Origin: Streptomyces fildesensis
GTDB taxonomy: Bacteria; Actinomycetota; Actinomycetes; Streptomycetales; Streptomycetaceae
NCBI RefSeq assembly: GCF_016107395.1
Contig: NZ_JAAIKO010000010.1
Location: 1 to 64,000 of the forward strand
Length of the DNA stretch: 64,000 nt
Direction: 5' to 3'
Position 1 is the first letter of the stretch; every line of letters begins with the position of its first letter. Shown here piece by piece: positions 50,807 through 58,974 of the stretch. The translations under genes were made by a program, and so were the position numbers. A model generated the notes under the pieces. The model made no database searches. It was not told the DNA's origin and saw only the letters and a list, made by a program, of their open reading frames with translations.

Positions 50807-50821
50807 CTGACGCACCGTCAG
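50807..50821. promoter_or_regulatory. Operator copy 14 just before a start codon
   Basis: CTGACGCACCGTCAG, perfect, ending 6 bp before the ATG of the flavin reductase at 50827 (the flanking TCTGAC...GTCAGGTTC stretch reaches almost to the ATG). Confidence 0.8.
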
Positions 50822-50826
50822 GTTCA

Positions 50827-51471
50827 ATGGTCGATGTGATGGGACACGCAGGGATGGCGGCCACCGCCGTCCGGTACCTCAGGTCGGTAGGGGCCGCCAC
50901 AACGGCGGGGCCCGTGGAACCGCTGCCGCGCCCGGACTTGCGGGCCGTGGGGCCGGACGAACGGGCGCCGGTCGATCCGGCGGTGTTCCGGAAGGTGCTG
51001 GGTACGTTCGCGTCCGGGGTGACGATCGTCACCGCTCCCGGGGCGGAGGGCCCGACGGGGTTCGCGTGCCAGTCGTTCGCGTCGCTGTCGCTCGATCCGC
51101 CACTGGTCGCGTTCATGGTGGCGCGTACGTCCACGACCTGGCCGAAGATCGCGCGCGCCGGTGTCTTCTGCGTCAACATCCTCAGCGACGAACAGGGCAC
51201 CCTGTGCCGTGGCTTCGCCGTGAGCGGGGCGGACAAGTTCGCGGGGGTCGACTGGACGCCGGCGCCCGTCACCGGGTCGCCGCGGCTGGCGGGCATACCC
51301 GCGTGGATCGACTGCACGATCCACGCGGTGCACACCGGTGGCGACCACTTGATCGTCGTCGGCCGGGTCAACGAACTCGGCTGCGCGGAGCCCGATGACG
51401 CGGACGGGACCACGCCCGAGGCCGGGCCACTGCTCTTCTACCGTGGACGTTTCGGCCGGTTCGCCCAGTAG
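50827..51471 (+). CDS. HsaB-like flavin reductase component
   Basis: 214 residues. After an N-terminal extension of about 50 residues, the flavin-reductase fold shows VLGTFASGVTIVTAPG, GFACQSFASLSLDPPLVAFMVA, FCVNILSDEQ, DKFAGVDWTP and a final IDCT-HAVHTGGDHLIVVG...PLLFYRGRFG. This matches, as I recall, HsaB, the reductase that feeds reduced flavin to HsaA oxygenase in steroid ring cleavage. No HsaA-like oxygenase is in the window; the LLM proteins could use the reduced flavin. No ribosome site; an internal start near residue 48 (after DERAPVDP) is conceivable. Operator copy 14 abuts the start. Confidence 0.84.
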   Translation: MVDVMGHAGMAATAVRYLRSVGAATTAGPVEPLPRPDLRAVGPDERAPVDPAVFRKVLGTFASGVTIVTAPGAEGPTGFACQSFASLSLDPPLVAFMVARTSTTWPKIARAGVFCVNILSDEQGTLCRGFAVSGADKFAGVDWTPAPVTGSPRLAGIPAWIDCTIHAVHTGGDHLIVVGRVNELGCAEPDDADGTTPEAGPLLFYRGRFGRFAQ

Positions 51472-51542
51472 TTGACGTCACCCTGTAGTCAACACAGAGG
51501 GTCGAGCCAGGACGCTCGGTTCACGTCGTCGCACGCACCCAC

Positions 51543-52931
51543 TCACGCCGCCGCTATGGCCGGGATTCCCGTCGAGCGCCCCCGCCGGATGACCAGGACC
51601 ATCAGCGCGGCGACCGCGCACAGCGCGCCCGAGCTGTACCAGACGAGGTCGTACGAGCCGAAGGCGTCCCGCGCGACACCGCCCAGGAAGGCCACGACGG
51701 CGGCACCTATCTGGTGTGCGGCCAGGACCCAGCCGAAGACGATGGCGCTGTCGTCGCCGTAGTACTCACGGCAGAGGGCGATGGTCGGCGGGACGGTGGC
51801 GACCCAGTCGAGGCCGTAGAAGACGATGAAGACGATCATCGGCGGGTGCACCGTGTTCGCCATCAGCTGGGGCAGGAACATCAACGACAGTCCGCGCATC
51901 CCGTAGTAGACGGCGAGCAGCCGGCGCGGCTCGAAGCGGTCGGTGAACCAGCCGGAGGCGATGGTTCCGGCGATGTCGAAGACGCCGATGACGGCGAGCA
52001 GTGACGCGGCGGCCGTGACCGGCATGCCGTGGTCGTGGGCGGCCGGTACGAAGTGGGTTCTGATCAGGCCGTTCGTGGAGGCTCCGCAGATCGCGAAGGA
52101 TCCGGCGAGCAGCCAGAAGGGGCCCGTACGGGCGGCGACGGACAGTGCCTTGAGCGCCCGCCGGGCGGCTCCGCGCACCGGGGCCGGCTTGGCGGTGAAC
52201 TCCGGCGCCCCGTAGGCCGACAGGCCGACGTCCGCGGGGTGGTCGCGCAGCAGCAGCCAGACGAACGGGACGACGGCGAGCGCCGAGAGGGCGACGGTCG
52301 CGGCGGCGGGCCGCCAGCCGTGCTGCTCGACGATCCAGGACAGCAGCGGCAGGAAGACCAGCTGTCCGGCCGCGCCGGCCGCCGTCAGGATGCCGGTCAC
52401 CAGTCCACGGCGGGTGACGAACCACCGGTTGGCGACGGTGGCGGCGAAGGCGAGCGCCATGCACCCGCTGCCGGTGCCGACGAGGATGCCCCAGCACAGG
52501 ATCAGCTGCCAGGTCTGCGTCATGAAGATGGTGAGGCCGGCGCCGAGCGCGATGGTGGTGAGCGCGGCGGCGACGACACGGCGGATGCCGAATCGATCCA
52601 TGAGGGCGGCGGCGAACGGTGCGGTGATCCCGTACAGCGCGAGGTTGATGGAGACGGCGAAGCCGATCATGCCGCGTGACCAGCCGAATTCCGCGTGCAA
52701 GGGCTCGATCAGCAGACCGGGCAGGGAGGCGAACGCGGCCGCGCCGATGATCGTCACGAAGGTGACGGCCGCTACGAACCAGGCACGGTGAACCCTCGAC
52801 CGCCGGCCGGGAACGGGCACCGCGCCGGCCGATATCCCGGCGTCCGGCGCCTCGGGGACCGGAACGTCCTGTGCCTCGGAGACCGGGACGTCCTGCGGAT
52901 TCTGCGTCGGGGCTTGAGGTGTCTGCGTCAC
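51543..52931 (-). CDS. MFS transporter (monocarboxylate/OFA-like)
   Basis: 462 residues with 12 hydrophobic segments after a 45-residue Pro/Val-rich head. EFGWSRGMIGFAVSINLALYGITAPFAAALMDRFGIRRV near residues 80-118 is the MFS A-motif region, and WRPAAATVALSALAVVPFVWLLLRDHPADVGL is typical of the oxalate/monocarboxylate group. Substrate unknown. It is divergent from a GlxA-type regulator, 70 bp apart, which may control it. No regulon palindrome. Confidence 0.87.
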   Translation of the reverse strand: MTQTPQAPTQNPQDVPVSEAQDVPVPEAPDAGISAGAVPVPGRRSRVHRAWFVAAVTFVTIIGAAAFASLPGLLIEPLHAEFGWSRGMIGFAVSINLALYGITAPFAAALMDRFGIRRVVAAALTTIALGAGLTIFMTQTWQLILCWGILVGTGSGCMALAFAATVANRWFVTRRGLVTGILTAAGAAGQLVFLPLLSWIVEQHGWRPAAATVALSALAVVPFVWLLLRDHPADVGLSAYGAPEFTAKPAPVRGAARRALKALSVAARTGPFWLLAGSFAICGASTNGLIRTHFVPAAHDHGMPVTAAASLLAVIGVFDIAGTIASGWFTDRFEPRRLLAVYYGMRGLSLMFLPQLMANTVHPPMIVFIVFYGLDWVATVPPTIALCREYYGDDSAIVFGWVLAAHQIGAAVVAFLGGVARDAFGSYDLVWYSSGALCAVAALMVLVIRRGRSTGIPAIAAA

Positions 52932-53001
52932 ACGATCAGCTTCGGGCCTGCTTCAACACTGAACGAGTGGCCGGATGGCCATGATGTGAAAGAATCGGGC
53001 C

Positions 53002-54093
53002 ATGACGACTCCGGACCAGGCCGGGAAGCAGCACACCGGAACGCGCACCGGAACGCGAGAGACGGCGTTCCGGCATCAGGACCGGCACCGGGTGGCGGTC
53101 CTGGTCATGCCCGGTGTGATCCCCTTCGAGCTGGGGATCCCCGCCCGGATCTTCGGCGGCGCCCGCACCCAGGAGGGTCGCAACCTCTACGAGGTCGTGA
53201 CCTGCTCGGCCGTGCCGGGGCTCGTCCAGACCGACGCGGACTTCCCGATCCTCGTCGAGAACGGGCCCGAGGTCCTGGAAGCGGCCGACACCGTCGTCGT
53301 CCCCGCCACGCACGAGCTCGACGACATCTACGTCTCGGGCCGGCTGAGCGGCCCGCTGGCCGCCGCCTTCGCACGCATCAGGCCCGGCACCCGCGTCGTG
53401 TCGATCTGCACGGGCAGCTATCTGCTGGCCGCCGCGGGGCTGCTGGACGGCCGGCCCGCCACCACCCACTGGGACAGCGCCGACCACTTCCAGCGGCTCT
53501 TTCCGCAGGTCAAGGTCGATCCCGACGTGCTCTACATCGACGACGGCGACATCCTCACCTCGGCCGGCGTCGCCTCCGGAATCGATCTCTGCCTGCACAT
53601 CGTCCGCCGCGACCACGGAACGGCCATCGCGAACGCCGTCGCCCGCCGCACCGTCGTCCCCCCGCACCGCGACGGCGGCCAGGCGCAGTACATCCAGCGG
53701 CCGCTCCCCGAACCGCAGCTGGCCAGCACCACGGCCGCCCGCGCCTGGGCGCTGGGCAGGCTCGACCGGCCGCTCACGCTGCGCGAACTCGCCGAGCGCG
53801 AGTCGATGAGCGTACGGACCTTCACCCGGCGGTTCCGTGAGGAGGTGGGGATCAGCCCCGGGCAGTGGCTCGTGCAGCAGCGCGTCGAACGCGCCCGCCA
53901 TCTGCTGGAGTCCAGCGATCTGAGCGTCGACCAGGTCGCGCACCGGGCCGGATTCGGTACGGCGACCTCCATGCGGCAGCGCCTGCACGCGGCGCTGGGC
54001 GTCTCACCGTCCGCCTACCGCCGCACCTTCAACGCCAACGCAAACGCAAACAACAACGCCACGGCCACACCCGCCGCCGCACCCACCGCCTGA
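53002..54093 (+). CDS. GlxA-family regulator: DJ-1/PfpI-like domain plus AraC helix-turn-helix
   Basis: 363 residues. Residues about 30-195 form a DJ-1/PfpI-like domain (VAVLVMPGVIPFELGIPARIFGGA, and VSICTGSYLLAAAGLLDG with the nucleophile-position Cys near 136). Residues about 245-345 are an AraC-type DNA-binding domain (LTLRELAERESMSVRTFTRRFREEVG, SVDQVAHRAGFGTATSMRQRL). The C-terminus is an Asn/Ala tail coded by AACGCAAAC repeats. Probably an activator or repressor of the divergent MFS transporter gene. Confidence 0.9.
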   Translation: MTTPDQAGKQHTGTRTGTRETAFRHQDRHRVAVLVMPGVIPFELGIPARIFGGARTQEGRNLYEVVTCSAVPGLVQTDADFPILVENGPEVLEAADTVVVPATHELDDIYVSGRLSGPLAAAFARIRPGTRVVSICTGSYLLAAAGLLDGRPATTHWDSADHFQRLFPQVKVDPDVLYIDDGDILTSAGVASGIDLCLHIVRRDHGTAIANAVARRTVVPPHRDGGQAQYIQRPLPEPQLASTTAARAWALGRLDRPLTLRELAERESMSVRTFTRRFREEVGISPGQWLVQQRVERARHLLESSDLSVDQVAHRAGFGTATSMRQRLHAALGVSPSAYRRTFNANANANNNATATPAAAPTA

Positions 54094-54203
54094 ACCGACC
54101 GATCCCACCTCCGACCGACCCCACCTCCGACGCCCGGATCGGCAACGACGTCGCCGGGCTGCCGGAAGGTGGGTGACTCCTGGACTCCCGCCCGTTCGGA
54201 CCG

Positions 54204-55271
54204 TCAGAAGGTGAGCACCCCCCGTGCCACCCGGCCGTGGTGGGCGTCGTCGGCGGCCTTCGCGAAGTCCTCGACGGGGTAGGTCTCGGTGACCAGTTCG
54301 TCGAGCAGCAGCCTGCCCTGGCGGTAGAGCTCGGCGTAGAGCGCGATGTCGCGCTGTGGGCGGGACGAACCGTAGCGGCAGCCCAGGATGGACTTGTCCA
54401 GGTACATGGACGACACCAGGAAGCTCGCTTCGGCGTCGGCCGGCGGAACGCCCAGCAGGACGGCCTGGCCGTGCCGGTCGAGCAGGTCGATGGCCTGGCG
54501 GATGAGTTTGACGTTGCCGACGCACTCGAAGGTGTGGTCGGCGCCGGTCGGCAGCAGCTCGCGGACGGCCGCGACGGTGTCGTCCACGGCGGACGCGTCG
54601 ATGAAGTCGGTGGCGCCGAACTGCCGTGCCACGTCCCCCTTGGCGGGGTTGGCGTCCACGGCGACGATCCGGGTGGCGCCCGCTATCCGGCACCCCTGGA
54701 GGACGTTGAGGCCGATTCCGCCGGTGCCGATGACGACGACCGTGTCGCCGCGGTCGACCTTGGCGCGGTTGAGCGCGGCGCCGACGCCCGTCAGGACGCC
54801 GCAGCCGATCAGGGCGGCGGACGTGAAGGGGATCTCCTTCGGGATCTTGACCGCCTGGACCGCCTTGACCACGGTCTTCTCCGCGAAGGCCGAGTTCGAG
54901 GCGAAGTTGAACAGGTCCTTGCCCTGCCGGGAGAAGGGCCTGCCCGGGTAGCCGATCGCCTTGCGGCACATGGTCGGGCGGCCGCGGTCGCACTGCGCGC
55001 ACGTGCCGCAGTTGGCGAGGGTCGACAGCGACACGTGGTCGCCGGGTTCGACATGGGTGACCCCGGGGCCGACCGCCTCGACGATGCCGGCGCCCTCGTG
55101 GCCGAGGACCACGGGGACGGGGAACGGGATCGTGCCGTCGATGACGGACAGATCGCTGTGGCACAGGCCCGCGGCCTGGATGGCGACCAGCACCTCGCCG
55201 GGGCCGGGGCCGCGGACCTCCAGGTCGTCGACCACCTGGGGCTGTGTGCCGTCGAAAATGACGCCTCTCAT
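54204..55271 (-). CDS. Zn-dependent alcohol dehydrogenase (MDR family)
   Basis: 355 residues, medium-chain dehydrogenase. Catalytic Zn ligands Cys-37 and His-58/Glu-59 (GLCHSD, LGHEGAGIV), structural Zn Cys at 88, 91, 94 and 102 (NCGTCAQCDRGRPTMC), NAD Rossmann GTGGIGLNVLQG near 184, and the LDKSILGCRYGSSRP substrate-lid element of class III-like enzymes. NAD-dependent oxidation of an alcohol to an aldehyde, which the adjoining aldehyde dehydrogenase would take to the acid. Fourth gene of the operator 15 operon. Confidence 0.92.
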   Translation of the reverse strand: MRGVIFDGTQPQVVDDLEVRGPGPGEVLVAIQAAGLCHSDLSVIDGTIPFPVPVVLGHEGAGIVEAVGPGVTHVEPGDHVSLSTLANCGTCAQCDRGRPTMCRKAIGYPGRPFSRQGKDLFNFASNSAFAEKTVVKAVQAVKIPKEIPFTSAALIGCGVLTGVGAALNRAKVDRGDTVVVIGTGGIGLNVLQGCRIAGATRIVAVDANPAKGDVARQFGATDFIDASAVDDTVAAVRELLPTGADHTFECVGNVKLIRQAIDLLDRHGQAVLLGVPPADAEASFLVSSMYLDKSILGCRYGSSRPQRDIALYAELYRQGRLLLDELVTETYPVEDFAKAADDAHHGRVARGVLTF

Positions 55272-55303
55272 GAACTGTCCTGTTCCCTCAAGGGCCTTCG
55301 GTT

Positions 55304-56782
55304 TCAGGAAGGCCAGACGACCGATTGGAGTTCGCTGTACGCGTGCAGTCCGAACGAGCCGCCGTCCCGGCCGACCCCGCTCTCCTTGAAGCCGCCGAAC
55401 GGCGTCTCGGGGTGGCGCTGAACCGTGTTGATGCCGACGTTGCCGCTGCGCAGACGGGCGGCGAGCGCCCAGGCGCGGCCCGCGTCGTCGGAGAAGACGT
55501 AGTCGTAGAGCCCGTACGGGGTGCCGTTGGCGATCTCGACGGCCTCGTCCTCGGTGTCGTAGGCGAGGGCGACGACGACCGGGCCGAAGAGTTCCTCCTG
55601 GGCGACGGTCATGTCGGGGGTGACGTCGGCGATGAGGGTGGGGGCGACGTAGAAGCCGGGCTTGAGGTCGGGGCGTTCGCCGCCGGTGACGACGCGGGCG
55701 CCCTGGGCGCGGGCGCCCGCGATGTACGCCTCGACGCGATCACGCTGGGCGGCGCTGATGAGCGGGCCGACGACGGTCGAGTTATCCACAGGGTCCCCGG
55801 TGGTCAGCGCTCCGGCGTACTGTGCAAGGGCAGTGATCACCTGCTCGTACTGGTCGCGGTGGACCAGTACGCGGGTGGGCGCCGTGCAGATCTGACCGCT
55901 GTGGAAGGCCCAGGTGGAGGCGACCGCCCCGACCGCCGTCTTGAGGACCGCTCCACCCGATTCCGGCAGGACGATCGCCGCACCCTTGCCGCCGAGTTCC
56001 ATCAGCGTGCGCTTCAGCGTCCGGCCGGACGCTGAAGCGATCGCCTTCCCGACCGCCGTCGACCCGGTGAAGCTGATCATGTCGACGCCCGGGTGCGCGA
56101 CGAGTGCCTCGCCCGCCGCCGCACCCGATCCGGCGACCACGTTGAACACGCCGTCGGGCAGGCCCGCCTCCTTGAAGATCTCACCGAGCAGCAGGCAGGT
56201 CAGCGGGTCCTGCGGGGCGGGCTTGGCCACCACCGTGTTGCCCATCGCCAGGGCGGGGGCGACCTTTCCCGCGAGGTTGGCGAGCGGGAAGTTGTACGAG
56301 GTGACGCAGCCGACGACGCCGACCGGGCGGCGTACGGCGGCGGCGCCGATCAGTCCACCGGGTGCGAGAGGAGAAGCTTTGACGGGTTGTGGAGCGAGCG
56401 GGATGACATCGGGCTCGACCGCGCCGCGGGCGTAGCGGCGGAATCGGTCGGCGGCCGGCGGGAGTTGCAGGGCGGAGGCGACGCGCGCGGTGGCGCCGGT
56501 CTCGGCCTGGAGGAGGGGGACGAGTTCGGCGGCGCGGGCGGAGATCGCGTCGGCTATCCGGTCGAGGACGGCGGCACGTTCGCGTGGGTCGGTGCGCGAC
56601 CAGCCGTCGAAGGCGGCGCGGGCCGCCCGGACGGCCGCGTCGACGTCGTCGGCGGTCGCTTCGGGGGCGTGCCCGACGGTTTCCTCGGTGGCCGGATTGA
56701 TGATCGCGTAGTGGCCCTGGGCGGGTTCGTGCCACTGACCGTTGATCCAGTGCGCGTAGGTCGGGGGTACAGGTCGGCTCAT
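55304..56782 (-). CDS. Aldehyde dehydrogenase family protein
   Basis: 492 residues from the ATG at 56782, which overlaps the stop of the upstream acyl-CoA dehydrogenase (ATGA). NAD(P)-dependent ALDH: TSYNFPLANLAGKVAPALAMGNTVVAKPAPQDPL near 155-190, the FTGSTAVGK nucleotide loop near 235, Glu in MELGGKG near 262, Cys in SGQICTAP near 297 and PETPFGGFKESGVGRDGG at the end. Most similar in pattern to benzaldehyde/aromatic or vanillin-type ALDHs. Oxidises an aldehyde from the ADH step. Part of operon 15. Confidence 0.92.
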   Translation of the reverse strand: MSRPVPPTYAHWINGQWHEPAQGHYAIINPATEETVGHAPEATADDVDAAVRAARAAFDGWSRTDPRERAAVLDRIADAISARAAELVPLLQAETGATARVASALQLPPAADRFRRYARGAVEPDVIPLAPQPVKASPLAPGGLIGAAAVRRPVGVVGCVTSYNFPLANLAGKVAPALAMGNTVVAKPAPQDPLTCLLLGEIFKEAGLPDGVFNVVAGSGAAAGEALVAHPGVDMISFTGSTAVGKAIASASGRTLKRTLMELGGKGAAIVLPESGGAVLKTAVGAVASTWAFHSGQICTAPTRVLVHRDQYEQVITALAQYAGALTTGDPVDNSTVVGPLISAAQRDRVEAYIAGARAQGARVVTGGERPDLKPGFYVAPTLIADVTPDMTVAQEELFGPVVVALAYDTEDEAVEIANGTPYGLYDYVFSDDAGRAWALAARLRSGNVGINTVQRHPETPFGGFKESGVGRDGGSFGLHAYSELQSVVWPS

Positions 56783-57921
56783 GGCCGCGGCTCCTTCGGG
56801 AGGCCGAGCACCCGCTCGGCGATGATGTTGCGCTGGATCTCGTCCGAGCCGCCGTAGATCGTGTCGGCACGGCTGAAGAGGAACATCCGCTGCAGCGTGT
56901 CGAGTTCGTAGGGCCGGGACGGGGTCCAGGCGGTGGGGCCGGTGGCGGCCGCCGGGCCCCGGACCGCCATGGCCAGTTCGCCGAGCCGCTGGTGCCAGCC
57001 GCCCCAGAGCAGCTTGGCGACGCTGGGGGCGCCGGGCGAGTCGGTGCCCAGGGTGCGCAGGGCGTTCCAGCGCATCGTTCTGAGCTCGGCCCACTGGCAG
57101 ACGATCCGGGCCCGCAGGACGGGTTCTGTGTCGGCGCCGGTGGTCCGGGCGAGGTCGGTGATCTCGCGCAGTTCCTGCTCGAAGCCGATCTGCTGGACGA
57201 GGGTGGACACCCCGCGCTCGTAGCCGAGCAGGGACATGGCGACGGTCCAGCCGCCGCCCTCCGTTCCGACGAGGTGGTCGGCGGACGCGTGTGCCGCGTC
57301 GAAGAAGACCTCGTTGAACTCGGCGTCGCCCGACATCTGGCGGATCGGCCGGACCTCGATCCGGCCGGGCTGGTCCATCGGCACCAGCAGGAAGCTGAGG
57401 CCGTGGTGCCGGCGGGAGCCGGGTTCGGTGCGGGCCAGGACGAAGCACCAGTCGGCGTCCTGGGCGAGCGACGTCCAGATCTTCTGGCCGGTGATCCGGT
57501 AGCCGCCGCCGTCGTCCCGGACCGCCGCGGTGCGGATCCCGGCCAGGTCGGATCCGGCGTCCGGTTCGCTGTAGCCCTGGCACCACAGTTCCTCGCCGCG
57601 GGCTATCGAAGGAAGGAAGCGGTCCCGCTGCGCGGGGGTGCCGTGGGCGAGGAGGGTGGGTGCGAGCAGGTTCTCGCCGATGTGGCCGGACCGGCCGGGG
57701 GCGCCGGATCTCGCGTACTCCTCACCCCAGACGACCTGCTGGGCGAGGGTCGCCCGGCGGTTGCCGTAGTCCCCGGTCCAGCCGAGCCCTATCCAGCCGG
57801 CCGCACCGAGGGTGCGCTCCCAGCCGCGCCCGCCCGCCGGCCACCCGTCACGGTGTTCGGCGAGCCAGGCCCGCGCCTGGGCGCGGAAGGATTCGGCCTC
57901 CGGGCCGAACGTAAAGTCCAC
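56779..57921 (-). CDS. Acyl-CoA dehydrogenase family protein
   Basis: 380 residues from a GTG at 57921 (MDFTFGPEAESFRAQARAWL), with GGAGG 4 nt upstream; a GTG 17 codons earlier lacks a ribosome site. FAD site segments LWCQGYSEPDAGSDLAGIRTAAV near 120-142 and QKIWTSLAQDADWCFVLART near 157. The C-terminal IYGGSDEIQRNIIAERVLG has Gly where the catalytic Glu of YEGT-type enzymes stands, as in FadE subunits of actinobacterial steroid enzymes. Coupled to the ALDH gene; second in operon 15. Confidence 0.9.
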   Translation of the reverse strand: MDFTFGPEAESFRAQARAWLAEHRDGWPAGGRGWERTLGAAGWIGLGWTGDYGNRRATLAQQVVWGEEYARSGAPGRSGHIGENLLAPTLLAHGTPAQRDRFLPSIARGEELWCQGYSEPDAGSDLAGIRTAAVRDDGGGYRITGQKIWTSLAQDADWCFVLARTEPGSRRHHGLSFLLVPMDQPGRIEVRPIRQMSGDAEFNEVFFDAAHASADHLVGTEGGGWTVAMSLLGYERGVSTLVQQIGFEQELREITDLARTTGADTEPVLRARIVCQWAELRTMRWNALRTLGTDSPGAPSVAKLLWGGWHQRLGELAMAVRGPAAATGPTAWTPSRPYELDTLQRMFLFSRADTIYGGSDEIQRNIIAERVLGLPKEPRP

Positions 57922-57975
57922 GGATCCTCCGTCATCGGGCCGATCATGAAGAGCCGGACGGTCGTCAGACACGGC

Positions 57976-58884
57976 CTAGGCGTTGGGCCGCTCGGCGGCG
58001 GCCGCTGCCGCGCGCATCGCCTCCAGTTGTTCGAGCATCGGCATCGGGTCGACGCCGATGGTTCCGGGCAGGACGTCCGCGATGCGTTCCGGCGTCCAGG
58101 GCCCGTCGCCCCAGGCCGACCGCAGTTCCCGCGGCTGCGCCCAGACGGCGATCTTCGGTCCGGCGACGGTGTAGACCTGCCCGGTGATGGCGGAGGCGCG
58201 CTCGGAGAGCAGGAAGACGACCATGGCGGCCACGTCCTCCGGTTCGCCGATCTCCTTGAGCTCCATGGGCACGTTGGCGGACATGCGGGTGCGGGCGACC
58301 GGGGCGACGCAGTTCGCCGTCACCCCGTACTTGTTGAGGCCGAGTGCGGCGCTGCGCACCAGCGAGATGATGCCGCCCTTCGCCGCCGAGTAGTTCGGCT
58401 GCGAGACGCTGCCCTGGTGGTTTCCGCTGGTGAAGCCGATCAGGGTGCCGGCTCCCTGCTTGCGCATGACCGCGGACGCGGCCCGGAAGACGGTGAAGGT
58501 GCCTTTCAGGTGGGTGGCGATGACCGGGTCCCACTCCTCCTCGGCCATGTTGAAGAGCATCCGTTCGCGCAGGATGCCAGCCACGCACACGACGCCGTCG
58601 ATGCGCCCGTACGTCTCGACGGCCGTGGTGACGATGCGCGCGCCGCCCGCCATCGTCGACACGTCGTCGGCGACGGCGACGGCTTCACCGCCCGCCGCCT
58701 GGATCTCCTTGACGACCGACTCCGCGATCTCGCTCGCCGGTTCGCTCGCGCCGTCGATCGAGACCCCGTAGTCGTTGACCACGACCTTGGCCCCCTCGGC
58801 GGCGCAGGCGAGCGCGACCGCGCGCCCGATGCCACGCCCGGCACCCGTAACAGCGACGACTTTTCCGGTCAGGAAGTTGCCCAC
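57976..58884 (-). CDS. SDR-family dehydrogenase, multifunctional-enzyme-2-like
   Basis: 302 residues, start ATG 58884. Classical SDR: VTGAGRGIGRAVALACAAEGAKVVVNDYG at 13-41, VCVAGILRERMLFNMAEEEWDPVIATHLKGTFTVFRA near 97-133, and catalytic Tyr/Lys in QPNYSAAKGG near 166. The NDYGV.IDG and AGILRERM.FNM patterns are those of peroxisomal-type (3R)-hydroxyacyl-CoA dehydrogenases (MFE-2/HSD17B4, mycobacterial Hsd4B and IpdF-like). A 50-residue C-terminal extension follows the core. First gene of the operon driven from operator copy 15. Confidence 0.9.
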   Translation of the reverse strand: MGNFLTGKVVAVTGAGRGIGRAVALACAAEGAKVVVNDYGVSIDGASEPASEIAESVVKEIQAAGGEAVAVADDVSTMAGGARIVTTAVETYGRIDGVVCVAGILRERMLFNMAEEEWDPVIATHLKGTFTVFRAASAVMRKQGAGTLIGFTSGNHQGSVSQPNYSAAKGGIISLVRSAALGLNKYGVTANCVAPVARTRMSANVPMELKEIGEPEDVAAMVVFLLSERASAITGQVYTVAGPKIAVWAQPRELRSAWGDGPWTPERIADVLPGTIGVDPMPMLEQLEAMRAAAAAAERPNA

Positions 58885-58906
58885 GTCCCGCCCCTTCTCA
58901 TGGTTT

Positions 58907-58921
58907 CTGACGGACCGTTAG
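58907..58921. promoter_or_regulatory. Operator copy 15 (CTGAC-N5-GTTAG)
   Basis: CTGACGGACCGTTAG, one mismatch, in the 90-bp divergent promoter between the SDR operon (minus, 23 bp away) and the cyclase gene (plus, 54 bp away). Confidence 0.75.
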
Positions 58922-58974
58922 ATTCTAGGAGTGAGTACACACCCCAGCACAAGCCCTACGACCAGGAGGCCGCT

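Noticed and set aside
50498-50827. 109-codon frame on the minus strand across the ECH-flavin reductase gap
   Set aside because: Mostly antisense to the hydratase gene, with no ribosome site and no family resemblance, although it starts at operator copy 14.
54200-54212. ACCGTCAGAAG near the alcohol dehydrogenase stop
   Set aside because: Single half-site overlapping the stop codon, with no left arm.
55791-55801. TTATCCACAGG, the same DnaA-box-like string as at 38666
   Set aside because: It lies inside the aldehyde dehydrogenase gene, codes for conserved residues, and has no opposed arm.
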